From positions 1-24,945 of IMG/VR virus record IMGVR_UViG_3300009071_000066: DNA of 24,945 bases. One strand, given 5' to 3'. The notes under the pieces are model-generated. The model saw nothing but the letters and a program-made list of their open reading frames with translations, was not told the DNA's origin and did no database searches. The position numbers were made by a program, and so were the translations under genes. The DNA comes from a virus. Every line of letters begins with the position of its first letter. Position 1 is the first letter of the stretch. Below, piece after piece: positions 1 through 7,799 of this stretch.

Positions 1-2249
1 TCTGGAGTTTCTTTAAACTGAGGATTCTCAGCCTGAACACCCATTAACAGTTTGAAGTCACCCTCTTGTGTCACCAATAGCTTATCTGCTCGTGGTGTAT
101 AGTATCTTACGTCTGCGCTGAGGAAGTCGCCGCTTCTTGGTAATTCGATCTCTTGATCACCACCAAACTGAGTGAAGGTGGTGCCATCAAAGTCCGGCCG
201 AAAATCTAAGACATTACGCAGAGGAACAACTTCACCATTCGACTTTCTATGTGATGGAATGTCTTCATACTCATCAGGATATGAAGTCGCATCATAAAAA
301 TTACCTGTAGCGCTGTGCGAGTAGTGATTGACTCGAATAAAGACAGTTCCTGGATCTGCAATTCCATTCTTCAGAATGACTCGACCACGACCATAGTAGT
401 TATCTCTTTGCCCGTTATCCAGAACAAAGTTAGAAGAAATATCGACTCCGTCAGAGTCTGTAGTTCGTAGACGAGTTACTTCTTTAACATCAGTATACCC
501 AATGTCAAAGTATTTGAATCCCTCAGGATCAGTGGTTAATGTTCCGGCGTTCGTTACCGAGACAAGAGTTTTCGTTCTTGCAGCACCGGATGTGTCATTA
601 ACATATGCATAAACCTGATAGACTTTACCGTTTGTCAAACCGCCAATAACAACAGAAGTTCCTGTGTTAGAAATAATTGTTGGGGTTGTCTTAAATTGTT
701 CGTCTGCTCCAGCAACAATCCAGCGATCAGTGTCGACAAAACTTTGATTAGCGCTTAAACCAGTAATTGTTACTTGGTTGCCGCTTGCCGCCGCTGAAGT
801 AAATTGTCTTTGCGTTGTTATATTAATGTCCGTGATATTTTGAGGACGAGGTCTTGGCAAGACAATAAACATATCGTTTCGGCCAGCTTCTTTAATAACA
901 GCAGCATCAGTTTCAAGATCTATATCCCAGTAGTCTGTAGCGCTGTTGCCGATTGATCTGGCTGTACGAAAACTTTGACCTGCGTTCATTTGCACATCAA
1001 AGAGATATACCCGAACCCGACCGTCTGGCGTGTTGTCAATCGCTTTAACGCGGCAGGTACCAATAGTAGAACCACCATAAGCAATTGTATCGCGAATGTC
1101 AACCGTAGCTAATGTTGTAGAAGCAAATGGCGCGCCTCTACTTACGTCTGAAATAATAAAGCTACCATTTGTATAAGGAATTGCTTGATTATTGACCAAT
1201 TGTGTTCTTGTCGATCGAGGTACTGATAATCTAACAGGATGACTGTTAGAAACCCTGTAACCGTTAATGTACGCAGTTCCAGGAGAAACAATGAGATCTA
1301 AATTCGAGTCGCCTATTACATCATCTCTAAAATGTATGCTAAATGGATTAACAATGTAATCGCCAGACTCTTCGTTTGTTCTGAGAGCAAGCAACTCGTT
1401 TATCTTGTTGTAGCTCTCTAAGGTTGTGGCTTGTTTAGTGATTGTTGAGTTTTCTACACTACAAATAAAGCACTGAGTAGCACCAACAGTAACATTAATC
1501 TGGTCTTTAAGCGTTAAACGAATACGGTATCGGTCTGCGCCTGGAGAGGCCAAATTAGGCGAACCGCCTGTGTTATCATAAAGAGAAGTTGTGTCATTAA
1601 CGGTAACAACGTCTTCAACGACTTCATAAACAATCTCGCCGTTTGCTGTCTGCGTGTATGGAGAAAGGTATAATGTCTGTTCTGGTGAATGAACAAAGTG
1701 CCCCAGAACAAACCAGTCGCCTTCGGCAACAGTTATCTTGGTGCCAACACCAACAGAGTCTGTATCATTTCCAACAGTGAGTGTGTAGTTACCGCCTGTT
1801 AATGTTTCTGTGTTTATAAACAGAGCCGTTGAGCCCGCAGGAGAAACTGTGTTTGCTCCTACATATCGTAAATACAAAGTATCAGTTGCATAGCCATCCA
1901 CACCAGCAGCTTTAACGTCTAAAACGCGAGCAGTGTAACCACTAGTGGATCCGGTGAACAGAGTACCGACAGGAATATCAGCGAAAGTCCCGCCACCAAC
2001 AGTAGATATTTTTACATATCGAATTTGATTATCGATAGTAATACCACCTGCCGAAACCCGCGAACCTTCTTTAAAGACATTTTTACCGTGCCTAGAAATC
2101 TCTTCTTGGATGATTGTCTGTAGTTGAGTTAATTCTCTGGCTTGTAGTGCACGACCACTATTGAATAATATTTGATGATACCCATCGCTATCATTCCAGT
2201 CGTCTTTATACGTTCCAGATAAAGTGCTCGAATTAAATGTGTTTGGCAT
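1..2249 (-). CDS. DUF4815-like virion structural protein, 3' part outside window
   Basis: An open minus-strand frame starts at ATG 2249-2247 and runs off the left edge without a stop, so at least 748 residues are encoded and the C-terminus is missing. The N-terminus (MPNTFNSSTLSGTYKDDWND, then a segment with SGRALQARELTQLQTIIQEEI) matches what I know of the DUF4815 family of large structural proteins in marine T4-like phages. The rest is rich in beta-type Gly/Thr/Val sequence, as in tail fibre or baseplate-periphery proteins. The ribosome site AGGA lies 7 bases before the ATG and overlaps the gp8 stop, so it is the last gene of the baseplate operon visible here. Its exact role (long fibre connector or baseplate rim) is inferred, not shown. 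Confidence 0.75.
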   Translation of the reverse strand, partial: MPNTFNSSTLSGTYKDDWNDSDGYHQILFNSGRALQARELTQLQTIIQEEISRHGKNVFKEGSRVSAGGITIDNQIRYVKISTVGGGTFADIPVGTLFTGSTSGYTARVLDVKAAGVDGYATDTLYLRYVGANTVSPAGSTALFINTETLTGGNYTLTVGNDTDSVGVGTKITVAEGDWFVLGHFVHSPEQTLYLSPYTQTANGEIVYEVVEDVVTVNDTTSLYDNTGGSPNLASPGADRYRIRLTLKDQINVTVGATQCFICSVENSTITKQATTLESYNKINELLALRTNEESGDYIVNPFSIHFRDDVIGDSNLDLIVSPGTAYINGYRVSNSHPVRLSVPRSTRTQLVNNQAIPYTNGSFIISDVSRGAPFASTTLATVDIRDTIAYGGSTIGTCRVKAIDNTPDGRVRVYLFDVQMNAGQSFRTARSIGNSATDYWDIDLETDAAVIKEAGRNDMFIVLPRPRPQNITDINITTQRQFTSAAASGNQVTITGLSANQSFVDTDRWIVAGADEQFKTTPTIISNTGTSVVIGGLTNGKVYQVYAYVNDTSGAARTKTLVSVTNAGTLTTDPEGFKYFDIGYTDVKEVTRLRTTDSDGVDISSNFVLDNGQRDNYYGRGRVILKNGIADPGTVFIRVNHYSHSATGNFYDATSYPDEYEDIPSHRKSNGEVVPLRNVLDFRPDFDGTTFTQFGGDQEIELPRSGDFLSADVRYYTPRADKLLVTQEGDFKLLMGVQAENPQFKETP

Positions 2250-2257
2250 TTTCTATC

Positions 2258-3715
2258 CTAAAAACTGATAATTAATTTAACATCTTCTGTTTGGTTGATT
2301 GCTCTAGAAACATCTACTTGGTTATGAATATATAGCATATCCCCAGAATACCGATCTATACTAGGTTGAATGACAGCAGGACCTGAATTTGCAACACTGC
2401 CGGATCCGTTACTAGTATTTGGTGCTCCGTTTAAACCAGTCAAAGCAGTAACAGCGTCAGCATTTACAAAAGCTCCAAAGCCGGTTTCTTCGTTCTGATA
2501 AAAATAAAGATGATTGGACGCGGCGTCCCAATGTACAACAATACCTTGTGCATCGTTTTGTTTAAAATAAACATCCTCAACAAATGCAGTCGCACCCGCT
2601 TGAAAGACTAATATCTGCAGCGCCTGAGCTGTGTTGCCTGTATATGGTACTGTAGAACCGTATTGTGTGGGATTAGAGATGATAGCTACTTGTCGGAAAT
2701 CGTTTTCGATCAGAATACTACCCGACTCGTCGTCTTCAAAAACGCCCTGAACCATCAATCTGTTAGCGCGCAGAGTTTGAACAGGGTCTGCGGTCGGGCC
2801 ATTTTTAGGACCAAGTACTGCTCGACCAACTGCTGGGACGGCAGGACTACCGCCAGTAAAAGTAACTGTAGCAAAATTATAACCAGACCCGTGTGCTGTT
2901 AGACCATGAGCTGAATCCATATATACATTCTGAACAACTCCGCCACTTACAGAAGCAAGAAACGCCGCGCCCGAACCATTACCGGTTATTGACACTGATG
3001 GAGTTCCTGTATATCCATAACCAACTGAGTCTAACATAATACTCAAGACTTGTCCACCAATAGACGCGTTTTGTAGGTCTAAATTGTCACTGTCTTGAGG
3101 CAATAGTCCGACTGTTGGAACCACTTTCTTTACTGGATATAAAGACAGAGTAGCATATCTATTGACGTCGTTTAAAGAAGGCTTGTATAAGTATTGCCAC
3201 AAGTAACCTTGTCCTATGGCAGCTCCTGTGTCGGCCGTTCTGAATGAAAAGTTTCCATTATTATTGCCGATACCGTTTGGGCGAGCCGCTTCGTGATAAT
3301 ATCTTAGTGATGCCGAAGGTTCGATATCAGAAGACACAGCGTTCCCTGAAGCGTCTTTCCCTTGTTCGAGACAAAGAAATACCTGGCCCGCAGAGTTCAC
3401 AACATAATGGTTTGTTGTTTGATTTGTTTCTGCGTCATCATATGCATAATATATTGAATTAGTCCAATTAACTCTATCGACAATCATATTAGAACCAGAG
3501 ACAACTTTATATGACTGTAATCCGTGTCTTACTTTTCGTTGAAACGCTAATGAATTCACGTCCGAGTCGGCAATAACAGGAGGTGTATCAGAAGGATCCC
3601 AACTCAAGCTTCTTCCAAGAGCCATGTAATATAATTCTGTAGCATCGCTATCAACACTAGTCTCTAGAAGCTTCCCTAGAGTTTGTTTTAAGCTGTTTGT
3701 TACTTTCGCCGTCAT
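2258..3715 (-). CDS. gp8: Baseplate wedge subunit gp8
   Basis: 485 residues; T4 gp8 has 334. The N-terminal part has the wedge signature (ELYYMALGRSLSWDPSDTPP, like T4 'ITFGRSEPW'), then a D-W pair near residue 81 and GYLWQYLYKPS around 170-180 (T4 'GYVWEYLFEIP'). The C-terminus (DRYSGDMLYIHNQVDVSRAI, then NQTEDVKLIISF) aligns with the T4 end (RHSGEMIYMENRPPIIMAMD, then QTEEINILFTF). gp8 forms part of each baseplate wedge with gp6, gp7, gp10 and gp53. The extra length comes from a Gly-rich beta insert around residues 215-305. The gene follows gp6 with a 21-base gap holding an AGAAGA ribosome site and a late-promoter-like box. Confidence 0.88.
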   Translation of the reverse strand: MTAKVTNSLKQTLGKLLETSVDSDATELYYMALGRSLSWDPSDTPPVIADSDVNSLAFQRKVRHGLQSYKVVSGSNMIVDRVNWTNSIYYAYDDAETNQTTNHYVVNSAGQVFLCLEQGKDASGNAVSSDIEPSASLRYYHEAARPNGIGNNNGNFSFRTADTGAAIGQGYLWQYLYKPSLNDVNRYATLSLYPVKKVVPTVGLLPQDSDNLDLQNASIGGQVLSIMLDSVGYGYTGTPSVSITGNGSGAAFLASVSGGVVQNVYMDSAHGLTAHGSGYNFATVTFTGGSPAVPAVGRAVLGPKNGPTADPVQTLRANRLMVQGVFEDDESGSILIENDFRQVAIISNPTQYGSTVPYTGNTAQALQILVFQAGATAFVEDVYFKQNDAQGIVVHWDAASNHLYFYQNEETGFGAFVNADAVTALTGLNGAPNTSNGSGSVANSGPAVIQPSIDRYSGDMLYIHNQVDVSRAINQTEDVKLIISF

Positions 3716-3733
3716 TTATCTTCTCTTTTTCTT

Positions 3734-3741
3734 TATTTATT
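3734..3741 (-). promoter_or_regulatory. Late promoter-like box AATAAATA upstream of gp8
   Basis: The minus strand reads AATAAATA, a match to the NATAAATA late-promoter form of T4-like phages. It overlaps the gp6 stop codon. By T4 spacing (box at -13 to -6) transcription would begin near 3728, leaving a 12-13 base leader with an AGAAGA purine tract before the gp8 ATG. The region is A-rich, so a chance match is possible. Confidence 0.4.
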
Positions 3742-5533
3742 TCGATGTAGTAAGGATAGCTCGTGAAGATGAATTTACATCATCAAAGGTTAAAAGGTTA
3801 TTTCTTAATGGTGTGATAGACCCCTGATTTGAAGGTATAGCTAGAACACGTATAAAAGAAGATCCTGGAATAGAAGTAGGAGCAAACCCATTTAAAACAA
3901 TTAATCCAGATCCTGCATCATATTGGCCGACGTTATTGACAATAACTTGGTTGGCGTTAGAAACAATCTGAATTACATTTGACCCTAGTAAATTTCTTAG
4001 AGTGCAAGTTGTTGAATTAAAATTAAATACAGAACTTGTGATAGTGTATTGGTCTTTTGAAGTTCCAGCAATTGCAGCAGGAAACTGTAATAAGTATTCC
4101 GTAGCAATTGCAATGTTGTTCCCAGGAGTTAATCTTTGCTGCATTGCCACTTCTGCTCTACTAGAAAGAATTGCTGGGTCTGCTTCATCAATAGTAGTAA
4201 GCATATTTGAACGTCTGAACGTTTGCCCAAATCCCCCAAGATTAGCAGAGAAATAATTACTAATTGCTGTCTTCGCTGCAGCTTCTGCCGCAGTATTACT
4301 CAACGTTGTCAACTTAGGATTAAACTGAAACGTATTCTCAATTTCGATAAAGGTTTCGATTGGATTTACAAACACAACATTAAATGAAGCTATAGACAAA
4401 TCTTGTACCAGCGCCGTTATTTCTTTTTTATTCTGGGTTTCTACTGCCGGTAGAATACCGTCTTTATATTTGATTGAAATATAAACATTACCATAGTTGG
4501 TAGGAATATTGTCTTCACCCCCCCATGACTGTATGTCATCAATAAGCGAAGAGTATTTTCTTAATATAAGCGTAGAGTAATCTGCTGCAGTTACCATACG
4601 GTTTTGACTCCCCCATAAGAAAGGAGCATTCTGCCTAATAGAATCAATAGATTCTTTTTCAGCGCCAGAAGCAGAATTGGCGACTGTCACAACGCTTAAG
4701 TCTTCGCCCTCAAACTGAGTGTCTGGGCTAAAGGTTAAAGCGCCATTCGCGTCAAAACCGTTAACAGAAAGATAAGAGACTTCGATTTTATTACCAGGCG
4801 CCGGTGTTTGACCCAGCGAAGAACCATTACTAAACGTCAGTTCGTAGAAACCATTAGGCGCTTCTCGAATCGCATAGATAGTCGAGGAAGAAGTAATCGT
4901 AGTCGAATCGTTTATGTTCGTATAAGTCGTAAACGCGCCCGACGAAGCGGTAGGATAAACCTTAACAGTAACCGTACCAAGGTCTAAGTTCGCGTCTGGA
5001 ATGATATAGACATCATTCTCAGCAGCAGGACCAGCAGTAAAAACTTTACTGCTCGGAACGCCTTCGGTAATTTTAATATTTTCATCACCGTCTAAATTAA
5101 ACGTATAGAGGTTGCCGACCTTGTTAGTTACTAGAGAATCTCTTGTTTGAAAAGTATAGGTCTGCGAATCAACAGTCGAAGTAAAGGTAAATCCTGCCGG
5201 CATTGTATATTGAGAAGCGCCTCCTACTTTATTAAACGATAAAGCTACAAGCGCGAACGCGCCAGACCTAGACCTTGGAGTGTAGCCTATCGCAGTAGAA
5301 AGACCAACAACAGAAGAACGAAGTTGTGCTGTTGATAGAAATGATTCATTAAGAGCAAAGTTTGCGGTCAACCCATTGTAATGAGTGTTGTACGCAAGAA
5401 CATCAAGAATGTTAGAAAGGCCAGACGCTTCAAAATTATAATCAGTGAACTCACCACCTTGTTGATAAAATCTTTTCAGGTTATCTTTGATCGCCTGAAA
5501 GTCTAAACTTGTTGATTGTATTGTTGTTGCCAT
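3737..5533 (-). CDS. gp6: Baseplate wedge subunit gp6
   Basis: 598 residues, close to T4 gp6 (660). The N-terminus has the marine T4-like gp6 pattern: DFQAIKDNLKRFYQQGGEFT, then DYNFEASGLSNILDVLAYNT and LNESFLSTAQLRSSVVGLST. It also fits the general baseplate J family to which gp6 belongs (Tyr-Asn-Thr-His-Tyr and a following AIGYTPRS segment). gp6 dimers link the six wedges into the inner ring of the baseplate. The ATG directly follows the gp25 stop (TAAATG) with an AGGTTGAG ribosome site inside gp25, so the two are made together. They are also neighbours in function: gp25 and gp53 clamp gp6. Confidence 0.92.
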   Translation of the reverse strand: MATTIQSTSLDFQAIKDNLKRFYQQGGEFTDYNFEASGLSNILDVLAYNTHYNGLTANFALNESFLSTAQLRSSVVGLSTAIGYTPRSRSGAFALVALSFNKVGGASQYTMPAGFTFTSTVDSQTYTFQTRDSLVTNKVGNLYTFNLDGDENIKITEGVPSSKVFTAGPAAENDVYIIPDANLDLGTVTVKVYPTASSGAFTTYTNINDSTTITSSSTIYAIREAPNGFYELTFSNGSSLGQTPAPGNKIEVSYLSVNGFDANGALTFSPDTQFEGEDLSVVTVANSASGAEKESIDSIRQNAPFLWGSQNRMVTAADYSTLILRKYSSLIDDIQSWGGEDNIPTNYGNVYISIKYKDGILPAVETQNKKEITALVQDLSIASFNVVFVNPIETFIEIENTFQFNPKLTTLSNTAAEAAAKTAISNYFSANLGGFGQTFRRSNMLTTIDEADPAILSSRAEVAMQQRLTPGNNIAIATEYLLQFPAAIAGTSKDQYTITSSVFNFNSTTCTLRNLLGSNVIQIVSNANQVIVNNVGQYDAGSGLIVLNGFAPTSIPGSSFIRVLAIPSNQGSITPLRNNLLTFDDVNSSSRAILTTSK

Positions 5534-5977
5534 TTATCTCAACCTTGATAGTGATGTTTCAAATGATACAATTTCTGATGTATTTAATATTTGAAATTCT
5601 AAAAAAACAGATATATAATTTCGGTCTGGATTACTATTAACAATTAATTCTCGAACCTTTGCTCTTGGCTCGAACCTTTCTATTGACGTTTTTATTTGAT
5701 ATTCTAAGTCTGTTGCCGTTTCGCTCGCGGATAATTCAAACAACTGATTTGTAATGTTGGCGCCAAACGAAGGTCTGAATGGTTTCTCAAATCGACCTGT
5801 TTGTATCAAATTCATTACTGCTTGTTTCACTGCTGCAGCGTCTTGTTTTTTAAAGATATCGTTAGTAGTAGTATTTTTAGCTAAAGAAAGGTCTATATCT
5901 TTATAAACCCTATTTCGAGTCGTCGTAATACTCTTACCCGAGAGCTCTTGATCTTCTGTTGATAATACTTTTGCCAT
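5534..5977 (-). CDS. gp25: Baseplate wedge subunit gp25
   Basis: 147 residues, near the 132 of T4 gp25. It has the GPW/gp25 fold signature: RPSFGANITNQLFE near 68-81 and the conserved EPR triplet at 103-105 (RFEPRAKVREL), followed by strand NYISVFLEFQIL. gp25 primes sheath polymerisation and belongs to the wedge core with gp6 and gp53. It lies directly upstream of gp6. The start has no visible Shine-Dalgarno (ACTTCC before ATG); instead a TATAAATA late-promoter box ends 6 bases before the ATG. No other in-frame start would keep the conserved N-terminus. The gene may be expressed from a leaderless late transcript, by read-through from upstream, or both. Confidence 0.92.
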   Translation of the reverse strand: MAKVLSTEDQELSGKSITTTRNRVYKDIDLSLAKNTTTNDIFKKQDAAAVKQAVMNLIQTGRFEKPFRPSFGANITNQLFELSASETATDLEYQIKTSIERFEPRAKVRELIVNSNPDRNYISVFLEFQILNTSEIVSFETSLSRLR

Positions 5978-5983
5978 GGAAGT

Positions 5984-5991
5984 TATTTATA
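5984..5991 (-). promoter_or_regulatory. Late promoter box TATAAATA before gp25
   Basis: The minus strand reads TATAAATA, a perfect T4 late-promoter -10 box. It overlaps the stop codon of the upstream gene. The gap to the gp25 ATG is 6 bases, so with T4 spacing the +1 would be at about 5978, one base before the ATG. Confidence 0.5.
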
Positions 5992-6571
5992 TGCCAAATT
6001 CGACCAATTCGTTTCTAGTCATAAGTTTCTGATTAAAAACTGTTTCAACTTCTCCGCGAGGACTGACATCAAAAGATTCGGGACAAGAAGGAACAACGAG
6101 AATTATTTGACTTGAGAGGTTACCAGAAGGATCAAAAGTATCATAGTCTAAAACAAGTTTATCGTAGTGAGTATAATCTTTCCAATAAAGCGCTAAATCA
6201 AATGTTTTCTCATGATCAATTTCGCCATTTTTACCTATAAGTTGATAGACAACAGCGCGCCCTGTTTGTTTGTCTTTGTTGATATCATTTTCAGTCACAG
6301 CCTCATTAAAGGAAGGAACATACAATCCTTCGGCAACAATTAATCTATGATCGTTAAATTGCAGGTTATCAATTGTTGCTCTTATTATCTCTGTCTGCAG
6401 ATAAAGATTTCTTGCAATTTGATTTCTGTCGCCAGAGATGCGTTCGAATTGTAACCGAGAACCTGGAGCGCCAAGGAACTTAGCAAGAGTAACTCCTGGA
6501 CCAAGTTTTGTCGAAGACGTGATAGACGAAAGAAAGTTAGGGTTGTATACTGGGTCTGGTAAAATAATCAT
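5987..6571 (-). CDS. Baseplate-operon protein with degenerate M15-peptidase-like fold
   Basis: 194 residues. I do not recognise a T4 counterpart. The layout resembles the C-terminal M15A peptidase family (PF08291 type): 'VTLAKFL' (27-33) for the usual 'FTLSEF'; a helix NLYLQTEIIRATID; 'LIVAEGLYVPSFNEAV' (77-92) for 'VISSGYRSPELNKAI'; 'TGRAVVYQL' (103-111) for 'H..GxAxDF'; and 'YDKLVLDYD' (136-144) for 'FDQLILE'. The metal-binding residues appear lost: the His of SxHxxG is K/Q, the Asp of GxAxD is V108 or V109, and the final HVS is replaced by QIIL. It would then be a structural, non-catalytic derivative. This is inference from pattern only. The gene sits between the propeller protein and gp25, all on one strand. 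Confidence 0.6.
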   Translation of the reverse strand: MIILPDPVYNPNFLSSITSSTKLGPGVTLAKFLGAPGSRLQFERISGDRNQIARNLYLQTEIIRATIDNLQFNDHRLIVAEGLYVPSFNEAVTENDINKDKQTGRAVVYQLIGKNGEIDHEKTFDLALYWKDYTHYDKLVLDYDTFDPSGNLSSQIILVVPSCPESFDVSPRGEVETVFNQKLMTRNELVEFGI

Positions 6572-6575
6572 TATA

Positions 6576-7799
6576 TTACGCCTCTGAAGTTCCTCTGCCC
6601 CATTCCGAATGAGTCCTTAATATATTGCTTACTCCTGTAGTTGTAGTATCACTAGCAAAAGGAAACGCTTGTATTGTTTGTATAGGCGTAGACTGAGGCG
6701 CGATACTCCAACCGCCAGAGAGATATCCAGTCGAGTTTGTTGCAGAACCATGACCTCTATTCACCGCTATGGATAGATTTCCAACGTTACTAGAACCAAC
6801 ATCACCTTCTGCGGTAAAAGGATATTTCTGCATGACATCTGTATTCGTTGTAGGAACAGGAATCACTACTCCCCCAAGAGAATAACCATGAGTCGTGCTA
6901 GAAACACCAGTACCCTGAAAAGCCTCTGACGGACTTGGTCCCCAAGGGTCTAATCCTGTCAAGCGCGTATCTTCAGCATAATTAGCAAAGGGAAATTTAA
7001 TAACAGTTCCTGTAAAAGGAATAATCGAAGCAAAAGGTGCTCCCGTTCCACCAACATAAAAAGCCGCGTTTAAGTCTTGAGTAGCCATGGCGTCTCTTCT
7101 GCCATTCACGTTGTCTGGGCTTGTATCTGTTATGCCTGGAACAACCTGTCCTACAGCACTACCGTTGTTAGTAAAGGTATCACTTGCAAATGGAAACCTT
7201 GTCACATTAAAAATTGCATTATTTAGATTATCTGCTCCGATAATCCTCAACCCATAACCGTTAGCCTTGTCGTTTACTCCTACTTGTTTCTGTGTGGCAC
7301 TGCCTGGCCCTATATCATTCAAGTTATTTTGTGTTGTTGCATTTGCATAAGCAAAAAATGTCATTTGCGGAATTTGAAATAAGTTTAAGTTCGGCTCGGC
7401 CGTGCTCCGGACATGGAGATATCCATGAGTATTAGAACCGTTTTGCACTGCAGAAGTCCCAAAAAAGGTGCCCACCCACGTCGATTCCCATGTTGGTTCT
7501 AATCCAGGTGGAGCTTGTGGAGCCACATTAATTGAACTCGCTGTCATGGTGTCGCTCGCTGCTATATAATTTTCAATTGATACTTCGGAGAAGCTGTTGA
7601 CACCGTCAACGGTCCTCTGAAACCAACCAGTATACCCAGTTGCAATGGGCGGTGGTGGCGGTGGAAGAATGGGGGCGCGTTCTACAGATTGGTCTTTGTT
7701 ATATCCAATCGGTGTTGTCCTTGGCGCTAATCCTTCAAATCGAGGTCTGATGTAATTCTTTTGTGCTCTTGGTGATCCAAATAAAATTGGTGTGCTCAT
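6576..7799 (-). CDS. Tail protein with beta-propeller (kelch-like) repeats
   Basis: 407 residues. The first ~55 are a linker with a run of seven prolines (46-51 region), then repeated blades. The repeat core is F/Y-P-F-A-S-D-T, seen as RFPFASDT (201-208), KFPFANYA (268-275), KYPFTAEGD (325-333) and AFPFASDT (378-385), with weaker copies near 75-85 and 147-156. Each is followed by a V-G-x-L strand and a THGY/TGY-x-x-GG turn. Spacing is about 52-72 residues, giving about six blades. This repeat is widespread in tail and fibre proteins of marine myoviruses. The start overlaps the stop of the spike gene by 4 bases (ATGA), so it is translated with the spike. A surface-binding or adhesin role at or near the baseplate centre is inferred. 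Confidence 0.65.
   Translation of the reverse strand: MSTPILFGSPRAQKNYIRPRFEGLAPRTTPIGYNKDQSVERAPILPPPPPPIATGYTGWFQRTVDGVNSFSEVSIENYIAASDTMTASSINVAPQAPPGLEPTWESTWVGTFFGTSAVQNGSNTHGYLHVRSTAEPNLNLFQIPQMTFFAYANATTQNNLNDIGPGSATQKQVGVNDKANGYGLRIIGADNLNNAIFNVTRFPFASDTFTNNGSAVGQVVPGITDTSPDNVNGRRDAMATQDLNAAFYVGGTGAPFASIIPFTGTVIKFPFANYAEDTRLTGLDPWGPSPSEAFQGTGVSSTTHGYSLGGVVIPVPTTNTDVMQKYPFTAEGDVGSSNVGNLSIAVNRGHGSATNSTGYLSGGWSIAPQSTPIQTIQAFPFASDTTTTGVSNILRTHSEWGRGTSEA

Noticed and set aside
3662-3681. Inverted repeat CTCTAG/CTAGAG near the gp8 start as a regulatory hairpin
   Set aside because: The 6-bp stem has an 8-base loop, lies inside coding sequence and is away from the ribosome site. It is weak and expected by chance.
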